A stretch of DNA of 64,000 bases, taken from Marinobacter lutaoensis (GTDB taxonomy: Bacteria; Pseudomonadota; Gammaproteobacteria; Pseudomonadales; Oleiphilaceae). The notes under the pieces are model-generated. The model searched no databases, had not been told where the DNA came from, and was given only the letters and a program-made list of their open reading frames with translations. Made by a program: the position numbers and the translations under genes. Numbering within the stretch: position 1 is the first letter of the stretch; each line of letters opens with the position of its first letter. This document shows positions 18,919 to 27,809 of the stretch, piece by piece. The stretch is taken from NCBI RefSeq assembly GCF_001981305.1, contig NZ_MSCW01000005.1, forward strand, positions 62,001 through 126,000, in the 5' to 3' direction.

Positions 18919-19932
18919 TCAGCCGTCGAAGTCGACCCGGTCGACCAGCTTGACCGCTTCATCCCGGTGAGCGGCGATGGTCTGCAGGGGCAGTGCGTCG
19001 GGATGGATTTCACCCCAGCTGGCAACCAGTCCTGACGGCTTGACCGCCGGGTTGGCGGGGTATTCGGTGTTGGCCTCGGCGTAAATGCGCTGAGCCTCCG
19101 GTGACGACAGGAACTCCATCAGCTTGATCGCGTTGTCGCGGTTCGGAGCGCTCTTGGTGAGGGCAATGCCACTGATGTTGATGTGGGTGCCCCGGCCGTC
19201 GGCGTTCGGGAACACCAGGCGCACCTGCTCGGCAATGGGACGCTCGTTTTCGTCCTGGAGCATGTTGCCGTAGTAATAGCTGTTGCCGATGGAGACATCG
19301 CAGACGCCTTCGGCAATGGCCTTGATCTGATCCCGGTCCGCCCCCTGGGGCTTGCGTGCCAGGTTGGCCTTGAGGCCGCGCAGCCACTGTTCGGTTTCCT
19401 CGAGACCGTGGTGGGCAATCATGGAAGAGATCAGAGCGATGTTATAGGGGTGCTTGCCGCTGCGGGTGCAGATCCGGCCTTTCCACTTGGGATCGGCCAG
19501 TTCCTCGTACGTGGTGATTTCGCCGGCCTTGACCCGGTCTTTTGAGGTATAGATCAGGCGGCCGCGGGTGGTCAGGGCAAACCATTTGCCGTCGGGATGG
19601 CGCAGGTTTTCGGGGATGTTCTTCTCCAGGGTGTCGCTGCGAACGCTGGCTACCAGATCGCGCTCGACCAGCTCGTTGATTCGGGAAATGTCCACGGTCA
19701 TGACCACGTCCGCCGGGCTGTTGCGGCCCTCCCGCTCAAGACGCTCCGCCAGTCCGTTCTTGGCGAAGACGACGTTGGTTTCAATGCCGGTTTCCTTCTC
19801 GAAAGCCTTGAGAAGAGGGTTGATCAGGTAGGCTTGGCGATAGGAGTAGATGTTGACCTCGCCATCCGCCGACGCGGCAAACGGCAGCGCCGCCAGGATC
19901 AGGGCGGCCGCGGCTGCGATCTTGAGTCGCAT
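18919..19932 (-). CDS. fbpA: Fe(3+) ABC importer periplasmic binding protein
   Basis: A 337-residue exported ferric-ion-binding protein. Signal peptide to about residue 21 (AAAAALILAALPFAASA), then EVNIYSYRQAYLINPLLKAFEKETGI, the start pattern of FbpA/FutA proteins. SIGNSYYYGNM holds the paired tyrosines that bind iron in this family, and RICTRSGKHPYN is the anion-binding region. I start at the ATG at 19932, right before the signal peptide; an earlier in-frame start adds 31 residues that ruin it. A Fur-box-like site lies about 60 bases upstream, which fits iron control. Confidence 0.92.
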   Translation of the reverse strand: MRLKIAAAAALILAALPFAASADGEVNIYSYRQAYLINPLLKAFEKETGIETNVVFAKNGLAERLEREGRNSPADVVMTVDISRINELVERDLVASVRSDTLEKNIPENLRHPDGKWFALTTRGRLIYTSKDRVKAGEITTYEELADPKWKGRICTRSGKHPYNIALISSMIAHHGLEETEQWLRGLKANLARKPQGADRDQIKAIAEGVCDVSIGNSYYYGNMLQDENERPIAEQVRLVFPNADGRGTHINISGIALTKSAPNRDNAIKLMEFLSSPEAQRIYAEANTEYPANPAVKPSGLVASWGEIHPDALPLQTIAAHRDEAVKLVDRVDFDG

Positions 19933-19989
19933 GGAGTGTTCCTCGGTTCGGTTGACAGTACGGCTTGCGGGGCGCAAGCGCCTAAAAAC

Positions 19990-20008
19990 GGCAACCATTC
20001 TCATTTGT
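19990..20008 (-). promoter_or_regulatory. Fur-box-like operator upstream of fbpA
   Basis: On the minus strand the 19-mer ACAAATGAGAATGGTTGCC matches the Fur consensus at 12 of 19 positions, including the AATGAnAAT core. It sits between fbpA and the divergent PilZ gene. Confidence 0.55.
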
Positions 20009-20114
20009 GTTATGGTGGGAGTCAAGTCAATTGCCAGTATGAGATGCGTCGACCAAAACGGTGCTATGCTCTGGCGTATTATAAGAACGGCATCAATCCA
20101 CCGGAAAAGTGAAT

Positions 20115-20393
20115 ATGGTTGGCAGTGATCGGCGAGAGCACATCCGCACGGCGATGTCCGCGAAGGTCAGGGTGGTCCATGAAACCCTGGGGGCGTTTCT
20201 TTTTTCCACCCGGGACATTTCGGACGGGGGCGTGTTCATCGTGGTGGAGTCGGAGCCGTTCCATCCGGAGATCGGTGACCGGGTGACGGTTCAGGTCCAG
20301 GGGCTGCCGGTGCCGGCCCCGATCCTGCCCATGGTGGTGGTGCGCAGGACCGACGACGGCTACGGGCTGCAATTCGAGGACGTCCATGGCTAG
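20115..20393 (+). CDS. Single-domain PilZ protein
   Basis: A 92-residue PilZ protein, the c-di-GMP-binding type. The N-terminal SDRREHIR gives the RxxxR part of the binding site and RDISDGGVFI the D/NxSxxG part; the rest is the beta-barrel. I use the ATG at 20115; a GTG six bases upstream is equally possible. The last 8 bases overlap the next gene, a lipoprotein, so the two are probably translated together. It can bind c-di-GMP by sequence, but the partner it controls is unknown. Confidence 0.85.
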   Translation: MVGSDRREHIRTAMSAKVRVVHETLGAFLFSTRDISDGGVFIVVESEPFHPEIGDRVTVQVQGLPVPAPILPMVVVRRTDDGYGLQFEDVHG

Positions 20394-20982
20394 GGACATC
20401 GCCCGCCGGTGGCTGCTGGGGAGCCTCGCCGCCGGGCTGGTGGCTGGAATGTCCGGCTGCGCGAGCTATTACAGTCATTACGCCATGTTTCCGGCGGAAA
20501 ACTCCCGGGGTGAGCCTCGTCAGGTGCGGGTGTCCTGGCTGACCGCCGAGTATCCGGACTGGTGGCTTCAGGACGACGAGGCCACCGCGATTCGGGTCGA
20601 GACCCAATGCAGCGAACGGGTCTGGCTGCTCCGCCAGGCCGGTGCGGACGGAGCGGGGGACTGCGGTCCCGGGGTCCGGGCCTGTGCCGAGCCGGGCCTG
20701 GATCGGGTGGTGTTTCCCGGGGCAGGGGCGCCTGCCGGCGCCTGCCTGTTGCTCAATCCGGAGCAGCCGGATCTGACGATCCCGCAATTGCCCGACCAGC
20801 TTCACCTGCGGGTTCTGTGTGTGCCGATGCGCCCGGTGGTGACGCGGGCCGGTGAGGTGGTGGATCAGGATTACCTTCGGGCCTCGTCCGTTCCCTACAC
20901 GCTCTATCCGAAGCGGGCACCCAGGGGATCGGCGGCGGCTCGCCCCCCGGCGTTCGACGAGTCGGTGTGTCGCTCCGACTGA
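20386..20982 (+). CDS. Predicted lipoprotein, function unknown
   Basis: A 198-residue protein with a lipoprotein signal: positively charged start (MARDIARR), hydrophobic LLGSLAAGLVAG and lipobox MSGC, cysteine near residue 25. The mature part has several cysteines and aromatic residues (YYSHYAMFP, TAEYPDWWLQDDEA) and no motif I recognise. Its start lies inside the end of the PilZ gene, which suggests a shared task in the envelope, but this is inference only. Confidence 0.72.
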   Translation: MARDIARRWLLGSLAAGLVAGMSGCASYYSHYAMFPAENSRGEPRQVRVSWLTAEYPDWWLQDDEATAIRVETQCSERVWLLRQAGADGAGDCGPGVRACAEPGLDRVVFPGAGAPAGACLLLNPEQPDLTIPQLPDQLHLRVLCVPMRPVVTRAGEVVDQDYLRASSVPYTLYPKRAPRGSAAARPPAFDESVCRSD

Positions 20983-21154
20983 CGGGCGCTCGACTGTGAT
21001 ACGTGTCACACTGCTACATTTTGTTTCCTCTCCGTGCGCTTTCATTACATTCTGTGGCTGAACGGTAGAATTTTGCTACCCAAAGGTAATGGATTCCCCT
21101 GCTGCCTGCGGCACAATGTTAAACATCGAAAAATCTACGTGTCAGGGGTGGCCT

Positions 21155-22462
21155 GTGGGCGTTCAGCAGAAAAAGGTTTCGGTCCATGACCTGGAGGTGG
21201 GCATGTTCGTGTCCGACCTCGACCGGCCCTGGCACCAAACGCCGTTTCCCATTCAGGGGTTCTATATCCGTTCCGAGGATGACATCCGCGCGCTCATGTC
21301 CCACTGCAAGTGGGTCATGATCGATGTCGCGGAGGTTCGTGAGGTCAGCGAACGTCGCGGGGTGGTGCCGGTGTTCGGCCGCGGCATCGGTCGCGCCGGT
21401 GGTGGCCGCGAAGTCGTCAAGCTGCCGCCGCTGGCCATTCGTGAGCCGGTGCGCTATCCGGTGGTGTCAACGCTCAGGAAAGAGATCCGGGTATCCCGGC
21501 GTCTGCTGAACGATGCGGAAGTGGCCTTGCAGCGGCTGTTCGATACCGTGGGGCGTGGGCAGGCTCCGGACTTGCAGGCGGTTGCCGAGGTGACCCGGAA
21601 GATGGTGGGCAGTGTCATTCGCCAACCCGATGCCCTGCTCTGGCTGAGCCGGGTCCGCAACTACGATGACTACCTCTATCGCCACGCCCTGAATACTGCG
21701 GTCTGGGCGCTGGTCTGCGGTCGCCAACTGGGTTTGAACGAAGGTCTGCTGAATCACCTCGGGCAGGGGTGTCTGCTGTCCCAGGTGGGCAAGACCGCCT
21801 TACCCCGGGAGCTGCTGCGGCACCCCGGCCAGTTCGACGCGGACAGTTTCGCACTGTACCGCACCTACGTTGAGAAAGGGGTGGCGCTGCTGGCGGGCAC
21901 GGGTGTTTCCCGGGCGGTGCTGAGCGTCGTGCAGGGGCACCGGGAGCGGCATAACGGCTCCGGTTTTCCCGAAGGCGTCTGCGGTGACCGGATTCCGCTG
22001 CTGGCGAAGGTGGCCGGCATTGCCGAATACTTCGAGTCGCTGGTGGGGCCCCGGGAAGGGGGCGAGGAACCGATGACGCCGGCCCGGGCGGTCAGCCTGC
22101 TGTATGAGATGCGGAACATCGAATTCCAGGAAGATCTGGTGGAGGCGTTTATCCAGGCCATCGGGGTCTATCCCACCGGCAGCCTGGTGGAACTGAGCGA
22201 TGGCCAGCGGGGCGTGGTGGTGTCCCATTCACCGGAACGCCGGCTCTGGCCCAGGGTCATGGTGATGACCGATGCTGCCCGGCGGCCCCTGAAGTCGGCA
22301 CGGATCATCGACTTGGCCCGCCACAACGAGGGGCGGGACGCGGCCGATGTTCTCACCATTCGCGAGTGTCTGCCCCATGGCACCGAGGGGCTGGATCCGG
22401 CGCACTATGACATCACCGGTGCGGAGGCCCGCTGGAGCCTGGGCCGTCTGATCAGCGGATAA
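21155..22462 (+). CDS. DUF3391 and degenerate HD-GYP domain protein
   Basis: A 435-residue protein related to c-di-GMP phosphodiesterases. The N-terminal part (VSVHDLEVGMFVSDLDRPW ... WVMIDV) is a DUF3391 domain; the HD-GYP fold covers about residues 150-320. Key residues are changed: the HD dyad, expected after GCLL, is S209-Q210, and the second motif reads GHRERHNGSGFP (260s) in place of HHExxDGxGYP, so a histidine and an aspartate are lost. It is therefore probably not an active phosphodiesterase. I prefer the GTG start after AGGGGTGG; an ATG 66 bases upstream is in frame. Its stop overlaps the convergent lipoprotein gene. Confidence 0.8.
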   Translation: MGVQQKKVSVHDLEVGMFVSDLDRPWHQTPFPIQGFYIRSEDDIRALMSHCKWVMIDVAEVREVSERRGVVPVFGRGIGRAGGGREVVKLPPLAIREPVRYPVVSTLRKEIRVSRRLLNDAEVALQRLFDTVGRGQAPDLQAVAEVTRKMVGSVIRQPDALLWLSRVRNYDDYLYRHALNTAVWALVCGRQLGLNEGLLNHLGQGCLLSQVGKTALPRELLRHPGQFDADSFALYRTYVEKGVALLAGTGVSRAVLSVVQGHRERHNGSGFPEGVCGDRIPLLAKVAGIAEYFESLVGPREGGEEPMTPARAVSLLYEMRNIEFQEDLVEAFIQAIGVYPTGSLVELSDGQRGVVVSHSPERRLWPRVMVMTDAARRPLKSARIIDLARHNEGRDAADVLTIRECLPHGTEGLDPAHYDITGAEARWSLGRLISG

Positions 22463-23570
22463 TCACCCGCAGGCTCTTTCGCACCCAGCGGTAGGTGTTC
22501 TCTGGGCGAAACGCAATCAGCAATTCCGATTCTCCGTCCGGCGGCCCGCTGACAAAGTATTCAACCTCGGCGTCCTGCCAGCTCCAGGCGTGAACGGTCA
22601 CGTCCTGGGGGCGGGTGCTGATGGCTTCGATTTCTCCCAGTTGGGGACGCCCCCCGATTTTCTTCACCCGCACGGATTTGATGGCGGTGTCGGTGGCTGG
22701 ATGGCTGGCCACGTAGTGTTCCAGATAGTAGCGCTTGGCCAGGGTCGTGCTGATGGCCTGGAGTTCCCGCCGCAGGTAGGTCCTGGCGTCTTCGTTGTCG
22801 ATCTCGTCCAGGCTCCGCACGGCGTTCAGGATACGGTCCCGCTTGGCCTGGAGTTCTTCCTTATAGGTCACGTCCGGGTCCCAGTCATCCTCGTTCTCCG
22901 GCCGTTCGGGGGCGGCCTCGATCTCGGCCTCGGTGGGGGGCGCCTCGCACAGCTCGCTGTCCGGTGGGTAGAAGCAGATACTGGCCAGTACCTGGTTGGC
23001 CGGCGAGGGGGTGTCGCCCCCGGCGGTGAAGGCGTCCTGGGAAACGGTGAAATCGATGGGTTGATCCAACGCCGCCAGGGCGGCGTTGAGCTGTTCAATC
23101 ACCCGTTGGCGAATGTCGATGCCTTCGCCCTCGCGGACGCCCTGGGTCCAGTCCAACGACATCAGGAATCGGGTCAGGTTCAGCAGCTTGACCTCCTGCA
23201 GCAGGGCCTGTTCCGTCAGGGTATGGGTTCTCAGCTGCTCGTCGTCTACCCGGGGGATCTGCAGGTCAGCCCGCAGATCGGTGAAAAACTCCAGGGGTGA
23301 GATGAACGCCTGCGCGGGCACGCCGCTGGCGATCACCAGGTCGCCGACCCGAAGTTCCAGCGTTTCGCCAGGATAGTAACGGAATTCCCCCCGGGCGTTG
23401 GTGGTGCCGCTCTGGCTGGCGGTTTGGTAGGACAGACCGCTGAAGCCGTGGAAGTTCAGTCGCCCCACCTGGGTGTCGGAGCCGGAGGCGCCGCCATCGC
23501 CCAGGCAGCCGGTGAGCGTGAACATCAGGGCAAAGAACAACAGGGGGGCAATTCGGCGGACGGACATCAT
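22452..23570 (-). CDS. Predicted lipoprotein, function unknown
   Basis: A 372-residue protein with a lipoprotein signal peptide (hydrophobic PLLFFALMFTLTGC, cysteine near residue 22). After a Gly/Ser-rich linker come GRLNFHGFSGLSYQTASQSGTTNARGEFRY, a carboxypeptidase-regulatory-like or big beta-sandwich pattern, then a mostly helical acidic middle and a strand-rich C-terminus. Homologues I recall from marine gammaproteobacteria carry only tentative names. The 3' end overlaps the HD-GYP gene by 11 bases, on the opposite strand. Confidence 0.72.
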   Translation of the reverse strand: MMSVRRIAPLLFFALMFTLTGCLGDGGASGSDTQVGRLNFHGFSGLSYQTASQSGTTNARGEFRYYPGETLELRVGDLVIASGVPAQAFISPLEFFTDLRADLQIPRVDDEQLRTHTLTEQALLQEVKLLNLTRFLMSLDWTQGVREGEGIDIRQRVIEQLNAALAALDQPIDFTVSQDAFTAGGDTPSPANQVLASICFYPPDSELCEAPPTEAEIEAAPERPENEDDWDPDVTYKEELQAKRDRILNAVRSLDEIDNEDARTYLRRELQAISTTLAKRYYLEHYVASHPATDTAIKSVRVKKIGGRPQLGEIEAISTRPQDVTVHAWSWQDAEVEYFVSGPPDGESELLIAFRPENTYRWVRKSLRVIIR

Positions 23571-23780
23571 GACCTGGCGGTGTCTTGTAATTTATTGTAA
23601 CTGCATTATAGGTAGCGGCGTCGGGGCATATCGCGATACCCGTCTCAGTTTCGGGGTTTGCCCGACGCCGGGCGGCCTTGAATTTCCGGCAACCGCCTCA
23701 ATCACTAGCTTTCGACTTTTTATCCGTGCCACCGGCGGTGTCGGCCCCGGTCGGTCAACCTCCTGGATCGGAAGGACGCT

Positions 23781-24731
23781 ATGAGGAATGCGTTGGAAAT
23801 CGAAGGTCTGACCAAGACCTACGGCGATGGCTTCCAGGCGCTCAAGGGCATTGATTTGCACGTGGCGGAAGGGGACTTCTTCGCCCTGCTTGGGCCCAAC
23901 GGCGCCGGTAAGTCGACCACGCTTGGGATTGTGTCTTCGCTGGTGAACAAAACTGCGGGCAGGGTCCGGGTGTTCGGCTACGACATCGATACCCAATTGG
24001 CGCAGGCCAAGTTGCACTTGGGGGTGGTGCCCCAGGAGTTTAATTTCAACCAGTTCGAGAAGGTGTTCGATATTGTGACCACCCAGGCTGGGTATTACGG
24101 CATTCCCCGGCGCCAGGCCGCGGCCTCGGCAGAAAAGTACCTGCGCAAGCTGGGCCTGTGGGACAAGCGCGAGACGCCGGCCCGGATGCTGTCCGGCGGC
24201 ATGAAGCGGCGCCTGATGATTGCCCGGGCCCTGGTCCACGAACCGCGCCTGCTGATTCTGGACGAGCCCACCGCCGGCGTCGACATCGAACTGCGCCGCT
24301 CGATGTGGGCTTTTCTGGAAGAGATGAACCGCCAGGGCACCACCATCATTCTGACAACCCATTATCTGGAAGAGGCCGAGGCCCTGTGCCGCAACATCGC
24401 CATCATCGATCATGGCCGGATTCTCCAGAACACCAGTAAACGGGCGTTGCTGCAGCAGCTGAGCGTGGAGACGTTCGTGCTCGACACCGAGCGTGAGCTG
24501 ACGGAAGTGCCCCGGCTGGAGGCCGTGAGCTGCCGCATCAACGATGACGGTGCCCTGGAGGTCGATGTGGAGAAAGGGCAGGGGCTGAATCCGGTGTTCG
24601 CGCAGCTGGACCGCCTCGGCATCAAGGTCATCAGCATGAGGACCAAGGCCAATCGCCTGGAAGAACTGTTCCTGCGCCTGGTGGAGCGGAACAGCGTCGA
24701 ACACCACGAACCAGAGGAGGGCGTGGCGTGA
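23781..24731 (+). CDS. yadG: ABC-2 type exporter ATPase, YadG-like
   Basis: A 316-residue ATP-binding subunit with Walker A LGPNGAGKSTTLGI, signature LSGGMKRRLMIARAL and Walker B LLILDEPTAGVD, followed by a C-terminal regulatory region. The arrangement with the following permease matches YadG-YadH of E. coli. GGAAGGA lies just before the ATG. The last four bases overlap the permease start. The substrate of the YadGH family is not established. Confidence 0.9.
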   Translation: MRNALEIEGLTKTYGDGFQALKGIDLHVAEGDFFALLGPNGAGKSTTLGIVSSLVNKTAGRVRVFGYDIDTQLAQAKLHLGVVPQEFNFNQFEKVFDIVTTQAGYYGIPRRQAAASAEKYLRKLGLWDKRETPARMLSGGMKRRLMIARALVHEPRLLILDEPTAGVDIELRRSMWAFLEEMNRQGTTIILTTHYLEEAEALCRNIAIIDHGRILQNTSKRALLQQLSVETFVLDTERELTEVPRLEAVSCRINDDGALEVDVEKGQGLNPVFAQLDRLGIKVISMRTKANRLEELFLRLVERNSVEHHEPEEGVA

Positions 24732-25501
24732 GCTTACAGGCGCTCTGGGTAGCCTTCACCACCATCGTCGTCCGGGAGATCCGGCGGTTTACCCGAATCT
24801 GGCCGCAGACCCTGCTGCCGCCGGCGGTTACCATGACGCTGTACTTCATCATTTTTGGCAACCTGATCGGCTCCCGGATCGGCGTCATGGGCGGGTTCGA
24901 TTACATGCAGTTCATCGTCCCTGGGCTGATCATGATGTCGGTGATCACCAACTCCTACTCCAACGTGGTGTCGTCGTTCTTCTCCATGAAGTTCCAACGC
25001 AGCATCGAGGAGTTGCTGGTGTCGCCGGTGCCGAACTGGGTGATCCTGGCCGGTTATGTGACCGGTGGCATGGCCCGGGGGCTGGGCACCGGCTCGATCG
25101 TTACCGTACTGTCGCTGGCGTTCACGCACCTGACCATCCACCATCTGCCGATGGTGGTTGCCACCGTCATCCTCACCTCGGCCTTGTTTGCCCTGGGAGG
25201 CTTTATCAACGCCATGCTGGCCACCAAGTTCGACGATATTTCCATCGTGCCCACGTTCGTGCTGACGCCGCTGACCTACCTGGGTGGCGTGTTCTACAGC
25301 GTGCAGCTGCTGCCGGACTTCTGGCAGGCGGTGTCCATGGCGAATCCAATTCTGTACATGGTGAACGGTTTCCGGTACGGCATCCTGGGTGTTTCGGACG
25401 TCAATCCGTACGTTTCTCTTGGTATGATTCTCGCCTTTATCGTGGTTCTGGCGGTGGTCGCCCTGCGCATGCTGGCGCGGGGCAAGGGCATTCGCCACTG
25501 A
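24728..25501 (+). CDS. yadH: ABC-2 type exporter permease, YadH-like
   Basis: A 257-residue inner membrane protein with six hydrophobic segments, of the ABC-2 class: FTTIVVREIRRFTRIWPQTLLPP at the N-terminus, MKFQRSIEELLVSPVPNWVIL in the coupling loop, PLTYLGGVFYSVQLLPDFW and NPILYMVNGFRYG near the end. It starts with GTG overlapping the ATPase stop, so translation is coupled. The queF gene follows 13 bases later. Confidence 0.9.
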   Translation: MSLQALWVAFTTIVVREIRRFTRIWPQTLLPPAVTMTLYFIIFGNLIGSRIGVMGGFDYMQFIVPGLIMMSVITNSYSNVVSSFFSMKFQRSIEELLVSPVPNWVILAGYVTGGMARGLGTGSIVTVLSLAFTHLTIHHLPMVVATVILTSALFALGGFINAMLATKFDDISIVPTFVLTPLTYLGGVFYSVQLLPDFWQAVSMANPILYMVNGFRYGILGVSDVNPYVSLGMILAFIVVLAVVALRMLARGKGIRH

Positions 25502-25514
25502 CACAGGAATGACT

Positions 25515-26339
25515 ATGGCACTGCACGACGCGCCGCTGGGCAAGTCCAGCGAATACCCGGAGCATTACGATCCCACTCTGCTGTTCCCGGTGGCCCGCCA
25601 GGAAAACCGGCGCCGCCTGGGGCTGGATGACGGCCGCTGGCCCTGGTTCGGCGAGGACCTCTGGCAGGCCTGGGAGGTGTCCTGGCTTCGGCCGGGCGGT
25701 GTTCCGGCGGTGGCCTGGGCGGAGATTCACGTGCCCGCGGATTCGCCTTCGATCATCGAATCGAAATCCCTGAAGCTCTATCTCAATTCGCTCAACCAGG
25801 AAGTGTTTGCGTCACCCGAGCGGCTGCGGGCAGTGGTGAGCGAGGATCTGTCCGGCGCCGCCGGTGCGCCGGTACGGGTGCAGCTGAGGGAGGTCGATAC
25901 CGGAGCGATGGCCGAGGGGCGGCCAGAGGGCTACGAGCTGATTGATGACGAGCCGGTGGCGGACGTGGTCTATCACTACGCGCCGGAGTCGTTGCGGTTG
26001 CGGGACGGTGCCGAGCGGGTCAGCGAACGGCTGTGCTCGCACCTGCTCAAGAGCAACTGCCCGGTTACCGGGCAGCCGGACTGGGGAACCTTGCTGATCG
26101 AGTATACCGGGCCCCGGATCGACCGTTCTGCGCTGCTGCGCTACATCGTCAGCTTTCGGAACAAGCAGGACTTTCATGAGCACTGCGTGGAAACCGTCTT
26201 CACCGACCTGATGGCGCGGTGCAAACCGGAGGCGCTGACCGTCTGCGCCCGTTACACCCGGCGAGGCGGGCTGGACATCAACCCCTGGCGCAGCACCTCG
26301 CCCGGGGGCGGTGCCGGCCCGAGGCTGATTCGGCAGTAG
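25515..26339 (+). CDS. queF: NADPH-dependent 7-cyano-7-deazaguanine reductase QueF
   Basis: Reduces preQ0 to preQ1, a step in making the tRNA base queuosine. The 274-residue protein is the long, two-domain form found in gammaproteobacteria: PSIIESKSLKLYLNSLNQ carries the QueF motif, SNCPVTGQPDWG the catalytic cysteine, and FRNKQDFHEHCVE the C-terminal signature. I choose the ATG at 25515, six bases after AGGA; the ATG at 25509 would be too close. The later steps, tgt and queA, are encoded at 40.5-42.8 kb in this window. Confidence 0.93.
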   Translation: MALHDAPLGKSSEYPEHYDPTLLFPVARQENRRRLGLDDGRWPWFGEDLWQAWEVSWLRPGGVPAVAWAEIHVPADSPSIIESKSLKLYLNSLNQEVFASPERLRAVVSEDLSGAAGAPVRVQLREVDTGAMAEGRPEGYELIDDEPVADVVYHYAPESLRLRDGAERVSERLCSHLLKSNCPVTGQPDWGTLLIEYTGPRIDRSALLRYIVSFRNKQDFHEHCVETVFTDLMARCKPEALTVCARYTRRGGLDINPWRSTSPGGGAGPRLIRQ

Positions 26340-26347
26340 CGGCCGGC

Positions 26348-27808
26348 TCAGCCGAACTTGCCGATTTCGTCCGGCAGATCTTCCTCCGCGCGCAGCCGAT
26401 CCGCCGCGTCCTCCAGGGCGCGCAGGATCAGCTGGCGTTCCTCCTCGGTGATCTTCTGGGAGTCCAGATACATGGCGAAACCGCTGTGCTCGTGTTCCAG
26501 GAAGCTGCGGTTGGGGCCCATGTCCCGGCGGAAATCCACCACTTCGTAAATGGGAACCGGTTTGGTGAAGCCCTTGACGGTGATCTCGCCCTTGTCCCGG
26601 CACAGGATGCGGTCCTTGATCAGCGAAAAGGTCTCGTGGGAAATCAGGATTTCACCCGGTTGGGCCAGGGACTCCAGGCGACTGGCGAGGTTCACTTCCT
26701 TGCCGATGATGGTGTAATCCATCCGGTTTTCGGCGCCGAAGTTGCCGACGGTGGCATAGCCGGTGCTGATGCCCATGCGGATCTCCAGGGGCGTCTTGAT
26801 GCCTTGGCTGCGCCATTTCTGGCGCATGATCTTCATGTGCTTGCGCATGTCGATGGCCATCGAGACGCAAGCAAAGGCATCTTCACGCAGGCCCCGGCTG
26901 GTGGGGTCGCCAAAGAAGATCATGATCGAGTCGCCGACGAACTTGTCGATGGTGCCGCCGTACTTGAGGGCGACTTCCGACATTTCGTTGAAATAGTGGT
27001 TCAGCAGTTCGGTCAGGGCTTCCGGTTCCATTTCTTCGGACAGCTCGGTGAACCCTTTGATGTCGGAGAAGAAAATGGCCAGTTTCTTGCGCTGGGTCTC
27101 CAGGCGCACGTCCCGTTCGCCGGTGAAGATGGACTGCCAGACCTGGGGAGACAGGTACTTGGCCAGTTTGTGCGAAAGCGCGATCGACTGCTCCCGCTGG
27201 TTCTGGATCTGCGTCTTGGCGAGCATCAGGGCCCGCGCCTGCTGATGTGAGTAGAAGGCTGTGACGCAGATGTAGAGGCCGGTGGAGGCCATGGCGCAGA
27301 GACTGGTCAGCAGGGGGGACTGAAATGAGTCGGCCGGGCCCACAGCGGCGATGCCGGCCACCAGCCCCAGGGCCATGAACGCACTGCCCAGAAGCCACTG
27401 GCGGATGCCGCCGATGATCAGGCAGCTGAACATCAGCATCAGGGCCACTGAGACCGCCGGGATGGCCACCAGGCCGGTCAGGCCAATGAAAGCGCCGCCG
27501 ATCACGCAATCCACCAGCAGCATTTTCTGGCGGATGCGCGATGACCGGCTCAGGAAGGTCTTGCGGGTCAGACCGTGGGCCAAGTGCGGCCAGATCAGGG
27601 CACCGGCCAGCAGCCACAGCAGCCAGTGCGGGAAGGCGTCCTGCAGGACGCCGACCACGATGATGACGGCGGTGGCCGTGTAGGCCAGAACCCGGCCGTT
27701 GTAATCCGGCATCGGTGGGATGGCGATGGCACCCGAAGCCGGCTCCGGTCCCAGGGCCTTGCTGGCGCAACTGCTGGCGTTGCGCAGGTCTGCGGGGGCA
27801 CTGATCAT
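26348..27808 (-). CDS. Membrane adenylate cyclase, class III, MASE2-like sensor
   Basis: A 486-residue cyclase. The N-terminal half has about six hydrophobic segments with the WPHLA pattern of MASE2 domains, as in Pseudomonas CyaB; a short helical linker follows, then a class III catalytic domain from about residue 240. FFSDIKGFTELSE and DKFVGDSIMIFFGDP supply the metal-binding aspartates and the base-selecting lysine, and DYTIIGKEVNLASRLES the transition-state Asn and Arg. A threonine stands where class IIIa enzymes have Asp, as in class IIIb adenylate cyclases. ATP is the likely substrate (cAMP product). It begins one base after the Mpo1-like gene; a start 21 bases earlier would overlap it. 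Confidence 0.85.
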   Translation of the reverse strand: MISAPADLRNASSCASKALGPEPASGAIAIPPMPDYNGRVLAYTATAVIIVVGVLQDAFPHWLLWLLAGALIWPHLAHGLTRKTFLSRSSRIRQKMLLVDCVIGGAFIGLTGLVAIPAVSVALMLMFSCLIIGGIRQWLLGSAFMALGLVAGIAAVGPADSFQSPLLTSLCAMASTGLYICVTAFYSHQQARALMLAKTQIQNQREQSIALSHKLAKYLSPQVWQSIFTGERDVRLETQRKKLAIFFSDIKGFTELSEEMEPEALTELLNHYFNEMSEVALKYGGTIDKFVGDSIMIFFGDPTSRGLREDAFACVSMAIDMRKHMKIMRQKWRSQGIKTPLEIRMGISTGYATVGNFGAENRMDYTIIGKEVNLASRLESLAQPGEILISHETFSLIKDRILCRDKGEITVKGFTKPVPIYEVVDFRRDMGPNRSFLEHEHSGFAMYLDSQKITEEERQLILRALEDAADRLRAEEDLPDEIGKFG

Positions 27809-27809
27809 G

